In this document: positions 16,000-24,641 of the stretch, one piece after another
Layout of the letters: each line of letters begins with the position of its first letter
Numbering within the stretch: position 1 is the stretch's first letter
Assembly (NCBI GenBank): GCA_900552455.1
Contig: URZX01000030.1
Coordinates: 1 to 25,382 of the forward strand
Source of the DNA: an uncultured Peptococcaceae bacterium
Lineage (GTDB): Bacteria > Bacillota > Peptococcia > Peptococcales > Peptococcaceae
DNA: 25,382 nucleotides
Reading direction: 5' to 3'
Program-made: the position numbers and the translations under genes
The notes under the pieces: generated by a model
What the model saw: only the letters and a program-made list of their open reading frames with translations
Database searches by the model: none
Told to the model about the DNA's origin: nothing

Positions 16000-17297
16000 G
16001 GCATTAAAGCGCTGCAGCATCGCAGCCACCTGTGCGCGGGCAGCGCTGCCTTGTGGCGCCAGTTCATTGTTCGTAACGCCGGAGAGCAATCCTTCAGCGA
16101 CTGCCCACTCTACGCTCTCGCCAGCCCAGTCGGAAACACTTGCGGCATCGCTGTAACCATCCAGCGCAGCGCCAGACGAGACATCCTCGCCCTTGTACGC
16201 CGCATAATTGCAGAGGATCGCCGCGAGCTGTTCGCGGGTGATCGCATCGTTTGCGCCAAAGGCATCGCCGTAGCCAGCCACAACGCCAACGCTCGCTGCC
16301 CAGTTCACAGCGTCCGCATACCAGGCGTCTGCAGAAACATCAGAAAATCCTGCATCCTCTGCTTCCGGACCGCCTTCCAGGCGATAGAGCACACTCGCCA
16401 CCATGCCGCGCGTCGTCGCCAGATCCGGCGCAAATTCCGTCTCGCTGACGCCTGTCATGAGGCCATTTTCCAGCGCGTATTTCACAACGTCGATGTACCA
16501 GTCGTCCGGCTGCACATCCACAAACGGCACCACAGTCACAGAACCGCCCAGCACCGTCTCGGCGGTGATCAGCGCGTGACCATTTTCGCCAGTCGTAAAG
16601 CTCGAGCCTGTCGTGTCGTAGCCATTGCCGATGTCGTCTGCCTGGACGCCGCCAGTTGCTGCAATTGTGCCGCCTGTGATCGTGATCGCGCAGACGCTTC
16701 CGTTCGTGCTGTCGGCTCCACTGCCGATCCCGGCTGCATACTGGCCGCCGAGCGCGTAGACATCGCCGTCTACGATCGAGACAGCGCCGTCGACCACATC
16801 GTCGTTGAGGTAGAGCCCGCCGCCGCCAATACCAGCTGCGCGCGAGCCGCCCTCTGCGTAGATCAGTCCGCCGCAGATCACGATGTCGCCGAAGTTGACA
16901 TCCTCTTCATTGCCGCCGATCCCGGCTGAGCCTTCTCCGCTAAATTCTTCGCCGTAGGCTTCGAGTATTCCCTGGTTGTCGCCGTCGCTCTGCGCGTAGA
17001 TCGTAAATCCTGCGCCTGCCGGCACATCAATGCCGCCATCGACGACCAGCATGGCTCCGTCTGCGAGGATCAGGGAGACGTCGCCAGCAACCGCCACGCG
17101 ACCGTCGATCGTCACGTCGCCTTCAGCGACAAGCCAGTGCTCCGCGCCGTCACCAGCGTGGCAGATTCGCAGGTCTTCAGCTCGCCCATGTCCAGATACG
17201 TCACCGCATCCGACGCCCAGATCGCACCAGGCATCATCCCAACAACGAGCGCCGTCGCGCAGAGCCCGCTCAGCAATTGTCGTCTCATCTTTTTCAT
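15994..17297 (-). pseudogene. SLH-domain surface protein gene with a frameshift
   Basis: The gene encodes a secreted wall-bound surface protein. The start at 17297 has AAGGAA nine bases upstream and gives a signal peptide (MKKMRRQLLSG, then a hydrophobic run, then IWASDA). Reading continues to CESATLVT, then that frame stops. The rest, from AEHWLVAEGDVTIDGRV on, is in another frame. The break lies between 17134 and 17156 and needs a net one-base insertion to heal. The second part has a beta-rich region with GIGG repeats (for example SAGIGGNEEDVNFGDIVI) and three C-terminal SLH domains, starting at FVDVQPDDWYIDVV, FSDVSADAWYADAV and YSDAASVSDWAG, which bind cell-wall polymers. The gene may be inactive, phase-variable or affected by a sequencing error. 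The stop codon is inside repeat copy 4. Confidence 0.85.
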
Positions 17298-17346
17298 TTT
17301 CTACACTTCCTTCCATTTTTCCAGATGACTGTTCATTGCTATAACC

Positions 17347-17410
17347 ATTTTATCATAGAAAGCACAGGAGAAAATTACCAGTTTTGCATTATTTCGACCA
17401 GTTTTGCATT
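17347..17410 (-). promoter_or_regulatory. Candidate activator-dependent promoter of the SLH gene
   Basis: On the minus strand a -10 like TAAAAT (17347-17352, within TATGATAAAAT) has no recognisable -35 at the right spacing. Immediately upstream, ACCAGTTTTGCATT occurs twice on the plus strand (17377-17390 and 17397-17410) with a period of 20 bp. This would put the pair at roughly -37 to -70, the usual place for an activator that binds direct repeats, such as LytTR-type regulators. The repeat pair is certain; the role is inference. Confidence 0.5.
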
Positions 17411-17573
17411 TTTCAACCCTCGGGCAGTAGCCGGTAGCCAATCGAGCTTCGCCTGACGTCTCGCTCTCTTGGACCGGCCTTGCCCCGGCACCATTAGCCG
17501 ATCAGTCTGCGCCATTCGGCTCGACATCTCGGATGGTGCTCGGCAGTTTTGCTCATTTCCTGAAAAATGCGCG
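17411..17573. other. Intergenic stretch without a supported gene
   Basis: This completes the roughly 330-bp gap between the SLH gene and the small membrane protein gene. It is GC-rich apart from the ends and contains a third, diverged copy of the motif, CAGTTTTGCTCATTT, starting near 17545. An open frame runs through it on the minus strand, but it also overlaps the terminator and the real membrane protein gene in another frame, so I do not call it. I see no clear hairpin or tRNA. Confidence 0.4.
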
Positions 17574-17622
17574 CAAAAAAGCGGCGCGTCGTCCTCAAAC
17601 ATTGAGCACAACGCGCCGCCAT
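17574..17622 (-). terminator. Terminator of the cls operon
   Basis: On the minus strand GCGGCGCGT pairs with ACGCGCCGC followed by TTTTTT, with an inner CTCAATGTTTGAG. It begins just after the stop codon of the small membrane protein gene. Confidence 0.9.
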
Positions 17623-17625
17623 GCG

Positions 17626-17859
17626 TCACATTGTAAAGATCCAGATCACCACGCAGAGCATTGTGATCACATAGATCGCCAGAAACACGAGCTTCGCCTT
17701 CACAGGATACGGCCGCAGCAGGCAGATATCCAGCACAAGCATTGTCGTCACGCCGCAGAGCAGCCCCCAGAGGAGCATCCCCGAAAGCTGCCACACCGGC
17801 AGCGCGATCAGGATCCCCAGCAGAATGATGATCACACGCAGCATATTCTTTGAAACCAT
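17626..17859 (-). CDS. Small three-helix membrane protein downstream of cardiolipin synthase
   Basis: I do not recognise the family of this 77-aa protein. It is almost entirely hydrophobic, with three likely membrane segments at about 6-24, 26-47 and 54-75. A short basic loop, RPYPVKAK, lies between the second and third. It starts 12 bp after the cls stop, with AAGGGG eight bases before the ATG, and is followed directly by a terminator, so it is the second gene of a two-gene unit. It may sit beside the phospholipid enzyme in the membrane, but this is only positional. Confidence 0.8.
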   Translation of the reverse strand: MVSKNMLRVIIILLGILIALPVWQLSGMLLWGLLCGVTTMLVLDICLLRPYPVKAKLVFLAIYVITMLCVVIWIFTM

Positions 17860-17871
17860 GGTCCTCTCCCC

Positions 17872-19440
17872 TTACATCAACGGCCCAAACACGCGCATCA
17901 GTCGCCCGAAGGCGCGCTTGTAGAGCGGAAAGGCGCCGTACGTTTTGAGATAAATGCGTTCGCTTTTGGCCAGCGTCTGCTGGAAATCCTCCTCCGCAGC
18001 AGCGGCGATCTCGCGATCGTAAAGGAGCACGCCGTTTTCAAAATGCAGAAACAGGCTGCGGAAATCCAGATTCACCGAGCCCACTGTCGCCACGCAGTCG
18101 TCGCTCACAAACATCTTTGAGTGCAGAAATCCCGGCGTAAATTCGTAGATCTTGATCCCTGCCCGCAAGAGCTCCGGATAGTAGCTGCGCGCAATCATGA
18201 AGACGATCTTTTTATCCGGGATATGCGGCAGCATCAGCACCACTTCGATCCCGCGTTGCGCGGCAAATTCCAGCGATTTGCGCAGGCGTTCGTCCAGGAT
18301 CAAATATGGCGTCATGATGTGGACATAATCCTCCGCCAGATCCAAGAGCTGGCAGTACACATTCGAGGCTGTGTCGTGGTTGTTTTCCGGCGCGTCAGCA
18401 TACGGCGCAAGAATGCTGTCGCTCGGTGGCTGCTGTGGATCGATGTGCATATAATTGCCGTAGGCATCGGTTTTCCAGTCCGCTGCCACATCCCACACCT
18501 GCATGAACATTGCCGTCAGCGACTGCACGCCGTTTCCTGTGATGCGCAGGCCTGCGTCCTTCCAGTAACCAAAGCGGTTGATCAGATTCGCGTATTCGTC
18601 TGCGAGATTGAACCCGCCTGTGTAGCCCACCTTGCCGTCAATGACGGTGATCTTGCGGTGGTCGCGGTTGTTCTGGTACGACGACAGGATCGGCCGGATC
18701 GGCGAGAACACACAGCACTGGATCCCCAGCTCGCTGATGCGCTCGGCGTAATGCTTCGGCAGCTTGAGCCCGCAGAGCCCGTCGTACATGAAGCGGACCT
18801 CCACGCCCTCTGCCGCCTTGCGGCTGAGAATATCCAAGAGCTGGTCCATGACCTTCCCCTCGTGCACGATGAAATATTCCATGAAAATAAATTTCTCCGC
18901 CTTCTCAAGGTCGGCAAACAGCACCTCGATGGCTTCTTCCCCGGTGCTGAAATAGGTCACATCCTTGCCGTAATACGTCGGATAGCGACACGTCGTCGCC
19001 AGATAGCGGAAAAGCCCCACGTATTTGTTGTCCATCTGCGCCAGATCCCGCCGCGCATCCTCGTTGTCCACCAGATGCAGCTCTGTCAGCAGCTCCTTTT
19101 CATGCACCTGCGCCGTCAGATGCGCCGTTCCCGGCACAAGCCGGATGACAATGTACATGATCAGCGCCACCGCCGGCATCAACGCCAACAGCGTCAGCCA
19201 GGCGATCTGGTAAGAATTGTGCGGACAGCGCAGCACGATATAGCTGATCATCAGCACCGTCAGCGCCACCAACACAAACTGAAACGCCACAGCGTAATGC
19301 TGGCCCAGCTTGTTGGTGATGAGAAAATAAAACGCGCTCCACGCCACCACCTGCAGGATCAGCAGGATCGCTGTCAGAAAAAATGAGTTGTTGACCGCCG
19401 TCAGACTTGTCTGGCGAATTTTTTCCTTTTCATTTGCCAC
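17872..19440 (-). CDS. cls: Cardiolipin synthase
   Basis: Cls condenses two phosphatidylglycerol molecules to cardiolipin and glycerol at the membrane. The 522-aa protein has three N-terminal hydrophobic segments (about 18-38, 50-70 and 79-101), typical of the Bacillota form. Two phospholipase-D HKD motifs follow: His261-x-Lys263 in NRDHRKITVIDGKVGYTGG, and His440-x-Lys442 in GFLHSKMFVSDDCVATVGS. I start it at the GTG at 19440 because GGAGG lies eight bases upstream; the open frame extends 14 codons further but without a better site. A strong promoter and an inverted repeat precede it. A small membrane protein gene follows in the same transcript. Confidence 0.95.
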   Translation of the reverse strand: MANEKEKIRQTSLTAVNNSFFLTAILLILQVVAWSAFYFLITNKLGQHYAVAFQFVLVALTVLMISYIVLRCPHNSYQIAWLTLLALMPAVALIMYIVIRLVPGTAHLTAQVHEKELLTELHLVDNEDARRDLAQMDNKYVGLFRYLATTCRYPTYYGKDVTYFSTGEEAIEVLFADLEKAEKFIFMEYFIVHEGKVMDQLLDILSRKAAEGVEVRFMYDGLCGLKLPKHYAERISELGIQCCVFSPIRPILSSYQNNRDHRKITVIDGKVGYTGGFNLADEYANLINRFGYWKDAGLRITGNGVQSLTAMFMQVWDVAADWKTDAYGNYMHIDPQQPPSDSILAPYADAPENNHDTASNVYCQLLDLAEDYVHIMTPYLILDERLRKSLEFAAQRGIEVVLMLPHIPDKKIVFMIARSYYPELLRAGIKIYEFTPGFLHSKMFVSDDCVATVGSVNLDFRSLFLHFENGVLLYDREIAAAAEEDFQQTLAKSERIYLKTYGAFPLYKRAFGRLMRVFGPLM

Positions 19441-19456
19441 AAGCCACTCCTCCTTT

Positions 19457-19482
19457 TTGCGCACAGATAAACAGTTGCGCAA
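19457..19482 (-). promoter_or_regulatory. Inverted repeat in the cls leader
   Basis: TTGCGCA (19457-19463) and TGCGCAA (19476-19482) form a perfect 7-bp inverted repeat with a 12-base centre. It lies in the predicted leader, directly before the GGAGG of cls. It could be a hairpin affecting ribosome access or a dimeric repressor site just downstream of the transcription start. Confidence 0.55.
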
Positions 19483-19494
19483 TAGTTACATACA

Positions 19495-19523
19495 ATACTA
19501 ATTCAATACGGAATCCTTGTCAA
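19495..19523 (-). promoter_or_regulatory. Promoter of cls
   Basis: On the minus strand a perfect TTGACA (19518-19523) and TAGTAT (19495-19500) are 17 bases apart. The predicted start near 19488 leaves a leader of about 48 bases. Confidence 0.82.
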
Positions 19524-19555
19524 CCGCCACCAGCGCCGATTCCGCCGCCCCACAA

Positions 19556-19585
19556 GAAAAAAGCACCCCGCTACGCGCGGGGTGA
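19556..19585 (-). terminator. Terminator of the rubrerythrin gene
   Basis: On the minus strand CACCCCGC and GCGGGGTG pair around GCGTA, followed by CTTTTTT. It lies ten bases after the rubrerythrin stop codon. Confidence 0.9.
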
Positions 19586-19594
19586 TGGCGATTC

Positions 19595-20137
19595 TCAATA
19601 ATTTTCAGCGAGCACTTCGAAATATGCCTGCGGATGGCTGCAGGCTGGGCAGATCTGTGGTGGTTCCTTGCCTTCAAAAATGTAGCCGCAGTTGTTGCAT
19701 TTCCACTTCACAGCTTCATCCTTCTTGAAGGTCGTGCCGCCTTCGATGCCAGCCAAAAGCGCCAGGTAGCGTTTTTCGTGCGCAGCCTCAACCTGAGCGA
19801 TCAGCTCCATGCGTGTAGCGATCTCGTCGAAGCCTTCTTCGCGCGCTTCTTCCGCCATGCGCTTGTACATGTCCGTCCATTCGTAGTTTTCGCCGGCAGC
19901 TGCATCCTTGAGATTTTCCGGCGTACTCTTGATGGCGCCGCCCTGGAGATACTTGAACCAGAGCTTTGCGTGCTCCATTTCATTTTTCGCCGTTTCTTCA
20001 AACAGCATCTGGATCTGCACATAACCATCCTTCTTTGCCTGGGAGGCATAGTAGGTGTATTTGTTACGCGCCTGGGATTCACCGGCAAAAGCTTCCTGCA
20101 GGTTTTTCTCTGTCTTAGTTCCTTTAAGATCTTTCAT
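19595..20137 (-). CDS. rbr: Rubrerythrin
   Basis: Rubrerythrin reduces hydrogen peroxide in the cytoplasm of anaerobes, taking electrons through a rubredoxin-like iron. The 180-aa protein has an N-terminal ferritin-like four-helix domain with di-iron ligands in FAGESQARN (Glu20), NEMEHAK (Glu53, His56), YEW (Glu86) and VEAAHEKRY (Glu117, His120). The C-terminal rubredoxin domain has Cys147 and Cys150 ([10 protein letters not shown]) and Cys163 and Cys166 ([11 protein letters not shown]). The start at 20137 follows GGAGG by six bases; the open frame runs 14 codons further upstream without a site. It indicates an anaerobic lifestyle with oxygen defence. No PerR-like box was found with confidence. 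Confidence 0.97.
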   Translation of the reverse strand: MKDLKGTKTEKNLQEAFAGESQARNKYTYYASQAKKDGYVQIQMLFEETAKNEMEHAKLWFKYLQGGAIKSTPENLKDAAAGENYEWTDMYKRMAEEAREEGFDEIATRMELIAQVEAAHEKRYLALLAGIEGGTTFKKDEAVKWKCNNCGYIFEGKEPPQICPACSHPQAYFEVLAENY

Positions 20138-20226
20138 GGGTTTCCTCCAATTTTTGCGATTCGTAGTGTCTAGCTCCATATTTCTTCACAAGAAAGGATG
20201 CCCGCCAGATAAGGCGATCGCCTGGC

Positions 20227-20499
20227 TCACGACTCTGTGCGATTTGCCAGGCGATAGATATGGCCGTTTTTGTGAAGAGCGACCACGACGTTCCCGGTGA
20301 CCAGGTCCACATAGTTGAACGAGAGCCGTCGCTCGCTTTCGTCGTCTGCTTTGACGACAAACACATTGCGATAGGTGGCCTCCAGCTCGCCCTTGTGGTT
20401 GACGACACGGTTGCGCCCGATGTTCACATCGAGCTCGATCTCACAGCCCACAAACGGCTGCAGCGATCGTTTCACGCGGTCGATCGTCATCTTCGTCAT
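20227..20499 (-). CDS. veg: Veg protein
   Basis: The 90-aa protein matches Veg, a small conserved Bacillota protein that in Bacillus subtilis is abundant and promotes biofilm formation; its biochemistry is unclear. The match rests on MTIDRVKRSLQPFVG, then GRNRVVNHKGELEATYRNVFVV and LSFNYVDLVTGNVVVAL. Family members are about 80-90 aa. I start at the ATG at 20499, which follows AGAGG by nine bases; the open frame extends 26 codons further upstream but that part covers the promoters. Two promoters lie upstream, fitting the strong expression known for veg. The gap of about 90 bp to rubrerythrin holds a possible GCCAG/CTGGC hairpin without a T-run. Confidence 0.93.
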   Translation of the reverse strand: MTKMTIDRVKRSLQPFVGCEIELDVNIGRNRVVNHKGELEATYRNVFVVKADDESERRLSFNYVDLVTGNVVVALHKNGHIYRLANRTES

Positions 20500-20524
20500 A
20501 TGCATCATCCTCTCTAGTATTTCA

Positions 20525-20553
20525 ATTATAGCACAAATCTGAGGACGCTGCAA
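20525..20553 (-). promoter_or_regulatory. Proximal veg promoter
   Basis: On the minus strand TTGCAG (20548-20553) and a perfect TATAAT (20525-20530) are 17 bases apart, about 26 bases before the veg start codon. Confidence 0.72.
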
Positions 20554-20567
20554 AAGAAAAATCAAAT

Positions 20568-20596
20568 ATTTTATCATTAACGCTTTTCCTTGTCAA
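20568..20596 (-). promoter_or_regulatory. Distal veg promoter
   Basis: On the minus strand a perfect TTGACA (20591-20596) and TAAAAT (20568-20573) are 17 bases apart. Together with the proximal site this gives tandem promoters 43 bp apart. Confidence 0.72.
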
Positions 20597-20647
20597 GAAG
20601 TCCAGCGCATATTTCATGGCGCTAATCGTCATCAACCATAACAGTAT

Positions 20648-21259
20648 TTAGTCGATCTTGCGGATATACTGATGCAGCAAATGTCCATCTCCATCTTCCC
20701 GCTCAGCAATTCGCGCACCAAACCACGCAAAATTGTTCTCCTCATAAAAGTGTTTCAGAAAATCTACATCCTCACACTCTAAAAACTGCAAGGTTCCACC
20801 AGCCAAATGGCTCAGTTCCGAGATCTTTGCCGTTGCAAACGCCAGCAGCTCACGCCCGCCCAAACTCTCAGCTTTGCCATATTGACTGTTTTTCCCAAGT
20901 TGCGCGATCAAATACATGGCCGTAGAATACGTCTGTGTCGTCTCATCGAAAGAACCTATCCGCGCAGCACGTTTTGCCAGGCTTTTGCTAATAGCCGCAG
21001 CAGGAATCGTCACAGGCTTTATAGCGATAGAATAAAATCCTGCCAACTTCATCTCCTGTAGAGAAAACACCAGATAAGTGATCGATTGCCGTTTTTTGCT
21101 AAACGCGATCGCATCTTCCCTGATGAATTTTTCCACATCCAAATTTCTCGGACACGAAAAATTGGAGAGGATCTCTTTAACTTCTTCCTCTCCAAATTGC
21201 TGAACAACATCCATCAATTTCAATTCCACAAACTCTGATTGTTCGTTTTTATTCTGCAT
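20648..21259 (-). CDS. GNAT-type acetyltransferase-like protein, possible toxin
   Basis: The 203-aa protein resembles GNAT-fold acetyltransferases found in accessory gene pairs, some of which are toxins that acetylate aminoacyl-tRNA. The GNAT-like core is YLIAQLGKNSQYG near 116-128, then GGRELLAFATAKI and LQFLECEDVDFLKHFYEENNF near 160-182, the last being a typical C-terminal GNAT strand and helix. The N-terminal half is a helix followed by strands, with SITYLVFSLQEMKLAGFYSIAIK. A clear acetyl-CoA RxxGxG/A loop is not obvious. The start overlaps the upstream 61-aa gene by 11 bp. AT content looks higher than in the neighbours, suggesting acquisition. Fold is likely; toxin role is inferred from the pairing. 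Confidence 0.72.
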   Translation of the reverse strand: MQNKNEQSEFVELKLMDVVQQFGEEEVKEILSNFSCPRNLDVEKFIREDAIAFSKKRQSITYLVFSLQEMKLAGFYSIAIKPVTIPAAAISKSLAKRAARIGSFDETTQTYSTAMYLIAQLGKNSQYGKAESLGGRELLAFATAKISELSHLAGGTLQFLECEDVDFLKHFYEENNFAWFGARIAEREDGDGHLLHQYIRKID

Positions 21260-21434
21260 GTGCTTTCATACTCTCCCAAATTTCCCGAATTTCTGCCGGA
21301 TCGGTCACTGTTCTGCAGCGCGGACCTTCATTAGCCGATATCTCTGCACATTTTCTTTCCGATTCATCAATAGCGTCCAAAAATCGTTTTGCATCTGTGA
21401 CTACAAAATTATGAGTAATACTGGAAGTGGCCAT
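21249..21434 (-). CDS. Small protein overlapping the GNAT gene, possible antitoxin
   Basis: The 61-aa protein (MATSSITHNFVVTDAKRFLD at the start) precedes and overlaps the GNAT-type gene, as antitoxins often do. The middle reads AIDESERKCAEI and the end TDPAEIREIWESMKAHAE, which looks helical and could wrap the partner. The N-terminus, SSITHNFVV, looks like a short beta strand, as in ribbon-helix-helix-like antitoxins, but I cannot prove that fold. The start at 21434 is chosen because AGAGG lies eight bases upstream; a GTG three codons earlier overlaps it. Confidence 0.7.
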   Translation of the reverse strand: MATSSITHNFVVTDAKRFLDAIDESERKCAEISANEGPRCRTVTDPAEIREIWESMKAHAE

Positions 21435-21487
21435 TGCTTTCACCTCTTTTCAACGGTCGTTTTATTTTACAAATAGTTTCTATACTC

Positions 21488-21496
21488 ATTATACCA
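21488..21496 (-). promoter_or_regulatory. Extended -10 promoter of the small/GNAT gene pair
   Basis: On the minus strand TGGTATAAT gives a perfect extended -10 (TATAAT at 21488-21493), about 54 bases before the small gene. No good -35 is seen, which is common for extended -10 promoters. Confidence 0.6.
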
Positions 21497-21517
21497 TGCC
21501 GCTGTCCGCTCCACCAC

Positions 21518-21545
21518 AAAAAAATCCCACGCGGTTTGCGTGGGA
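21518..21545 (-). terminator. Terminator of mrp
   Basis: On the minus strand TCCCACGC and GCGTGGGA pair around five bases, followed by seven T. It begins just after the mrp stop codon. Confidence 0.9.
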
Positions 21546-21560
21546 AATAATCGTGGTAAC

Positions 21561-22415
21561 TTACTCCATCTGACCTTCGCCGAGGCCTTTCAGCAGGCGG
21601 TCGAGGTTTTCGGTCATGAGGGAGAGCACTTCGCCGTCGTAGGCTTCGATCTCGCCGGCGTCGCCCATTTCAGCGAGGCGTGGGTCCAGCGGGAACTGAC
21701 CGATGAGCGGTACCTGGAAGGCGTCGCAGGTTTCCTGCACGTGGCTTTCGCCGAAAACATTGATGCGTTCGTCGCAATTTGGGCAGCGCACGTAGCTCAT
21801 GTTCTCAGCGATGCCGAGGGCTGGCACGTTCATCAGATCGATCATCTTCAGGCCCTTGCGCACGACCATGTTGGACAGGCCCTGCGGCGTGGTGACCATG
21901 AGCACGCCGCCAACTTTCATGCTCTGCATGATAGTCAGTGGCACATCGCCGGTTCCTGGTGGCAGGTCGACAACGAGATAGTCGAGATCGCCCCAGCAAA
22001 CGTCGGTGATGAACTGCTGTACAACGCCGGTGATGAGGGCGCCGCGCCAAACGACAGGATCGTCGTCGTGTGGCAGGAGGAAGTTCATGCTCATGAGGGA
22101 GATGCCGGATTTGCTCTTGATCGGCTCGATGCCGTACTCACCCATTGCTGGCTGGTGGCTGACGCCGAAAAGCTTTGGAATACTTGGGCCGGTGATGTCG
22201 GCGTCCATGAGGCCGACTTCAAAGCCGCGTTTTTTCAGTGCCATGGCGAGCACGGAGGAGAAGCTGGATTTCCCAACGCCGCCCTTGCCGCTCATGACAA
22301 CGATGATGTTTTTGATATTGGTATGTTTCTGGGCTTCCGTCAGCTGTTGCTCCTGACCGCTTGGGCAGGAACCGCCGCAGGAGCTGGCGGATGCGCAGCC
22401 TTCACATTGACTCAT
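21561..22415 (-). CDS. mrp: Mrp/NBP35-family Fe-S cluster carrier ATPase
   Basis: This 284-aa P-loop ATPase should carry and transfer iron-sulfur clusters to apoproteins. The deviant Walker A is GKGGVGKS at about 43-50, and DADITGPSIPKLF near 71-83 is characteristic. A CPNC pair (Cys211, Cys214) forms the cluster-binding site at the dimer interface. The N-terminus carries an extra cysteine set (Cys4, Cys7, Cys13, Cys17 in CEGCASASSCGGSC), as in NBP35-like members of anaerobes. I start at the second ATG (22415), since GGGG lies ten bases upstream; the first ATG (22424) is only one base from it. A promoter and a leader hairpin separate it from groEL. Confidence 0.94.
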   Translation of the reverse strand: MSQCEGCASASSCGGSCPSGQEQQLTEAQKHTNIKNIIVVMSGKGGVGKSSFSSVLAMALKKRGFEVGLMDADITGPSIPKLFGVSHQPAMGEYGIEPIKSKSGISLMSMNFLLPHDDDPVVWRGALITGVVQQFITDVCWGDLDYLVVDLPPGTGDVPLTIMQSMKVGGVLMVTTPQGLSNMVVRKGLKMIDLMNVPALGIAENMSYVRCPNCDERINVFGESHVQETCDAFQVPLIGQFPLDPRLAEMGDAGEIEAYDGEVLSLMTENLDRLLKGLGEGQME

Positions 22416-22458
22416 AAAACTCATACCCCTTTCATAGGAAACAGTGGATAAAACACAA

Positions 22459-22487
22459 CAAGCGGCAGCCTCAAGGACCTCCGCTTG
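22459..22487 (-). terminator. Hairpin between groEL and mrp
   Basis: On the minus strand CAAGCGG and CCGCTTG pair around 15 bases, followed by TTGTGTTTT. It may end the groEL transcript. The mrp promoter starts just upstream of it, so it would also be the first structure of the mrp leader. Confidence 0.55.
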
Positions 22488-22497
22488 CTGCAGGATT

Positions 22498-22506
22498 ATT
22501 ATACCA
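22498..22506 (-). promoter_or_regulatory. Extended -10 promoter of mrp
   Basis: On the minus strand TGGTATAAT gives a perfect extended -10 (TATAAT at 22498-22503). The -35 region is poor. The start would be near 22491. Confidence 0.55.
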
Positions 22507-22546
22507 TAGGCTCTAGGGGATTGCCCGTCCTATGCGATCTATAAAA

Positions 22547-24184
<1,638 letters not shown>

Positions 24185-24193
24185 CTAAAATGA

Positions 24194-24481
24194 TCAGTCT
24201 AAAACAACGAGGATGTCTTTTTCAGACAGCACAACGTATTCTTCGTTATCGTATTTCAGATCCACGCCGCCGAACTTGCCGTAGATGACGCGATCGCCTT
24301 CCTTGACATCCAGCGGAATGTGGTTGCCTTTGTCGTCTCTTGCGCCAGGGCCGACAGCAACGACTGTGCCCTGATGTGGTTTTTCCTGAGCAGAACCTGG
24401 CAGGATGATGCCGCTTTCGGTTTTTTCTTCTGCTTTAGCTGGTTTAACGACAACCTTGTCGCCCAATGGTTTGATATTCAT
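24194..24481 (-). CDS. groES: Co-chaperonin GroES
   Basis: GroES is the seven-membered lid of the GroEL cage. The 95-aa protein has the typical MNIKPLGDKVVVKPAKAEEK start, the mobile loop at about 16-32 (EEKTESGIILPGSAQEK), and the conserved DRVIYGKFGG near the end. It is the first gene of the groESL operon, with GGAGG nine bases before the ATG. The perfect CIRCE palindrome lies 33 bases upstream. Confidence 0.99.
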   Translation of the reverse strand: MNIKPLGDKVVVKPAKAEEKTESGIILPGSAQEKPHQGTVVAVGPGARDDKGNHIPLDVKEGDRVIYGKFGGVDLKYDNEEYVVLSEKDILVVLD

Positions 24482-24514
24482 AAATAAGAGCCTCCTTAAA
24501 AATTCCCGGTTCTG

Positions 24515-24541
24515 TTAGCACTCTAAATGTTCGAGTGCTAA
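24515..24541. promoter_or_regulatory. CIRCE operator of groESL
   Basis: TTAGCACTC (24515-24523), nine bases, then GAGTGCTAA (24533-24541) is a perfect match to the CIRCE inverted repeat. It is the binding site of the heat-shock repressor HrcA and lies between the promoter and groES. The hrcA gene is not in the window. Confidence 0.98.
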
Positions 24542-24552
24542 TCACTGCTATT

Positions 24553-24580
24553 ATCATACCACACTCGCCGAAAATTTCAA
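24553..24580 (-). promoter_or_regulatory. Promoter of groESL
   Basis: On the minus strand TTGAAA (24575-24580) and TATGAT (24553-24558) are 16 bases apart. The start would fall at the edge of CIRCE, as is usual for groESL in Bacillota. Confidence 0.72.
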
Positions 24581-24641
24581 GGGGGGAATTGTGATTTTTC
24601 ACCATTTCTCCACCCTCTGCGTGCAATTTTCCGCCTGTCTT

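Noticed and set aside
15994..17316. Taking the SLH gene as intact from the start at 17316
   Set aside because: That extension has no signal peptide and reads an out-of-frame version of the true leader. The signal peptide and ribosome-binding site belong to the frame starting at 17297.
17375..17794. A 139-codon minus-strand open frame
   Set aside because: It overlaps the real membrane protein gene and its terminator in another frame, has no good ribosome-binding site and resembles no known protein.
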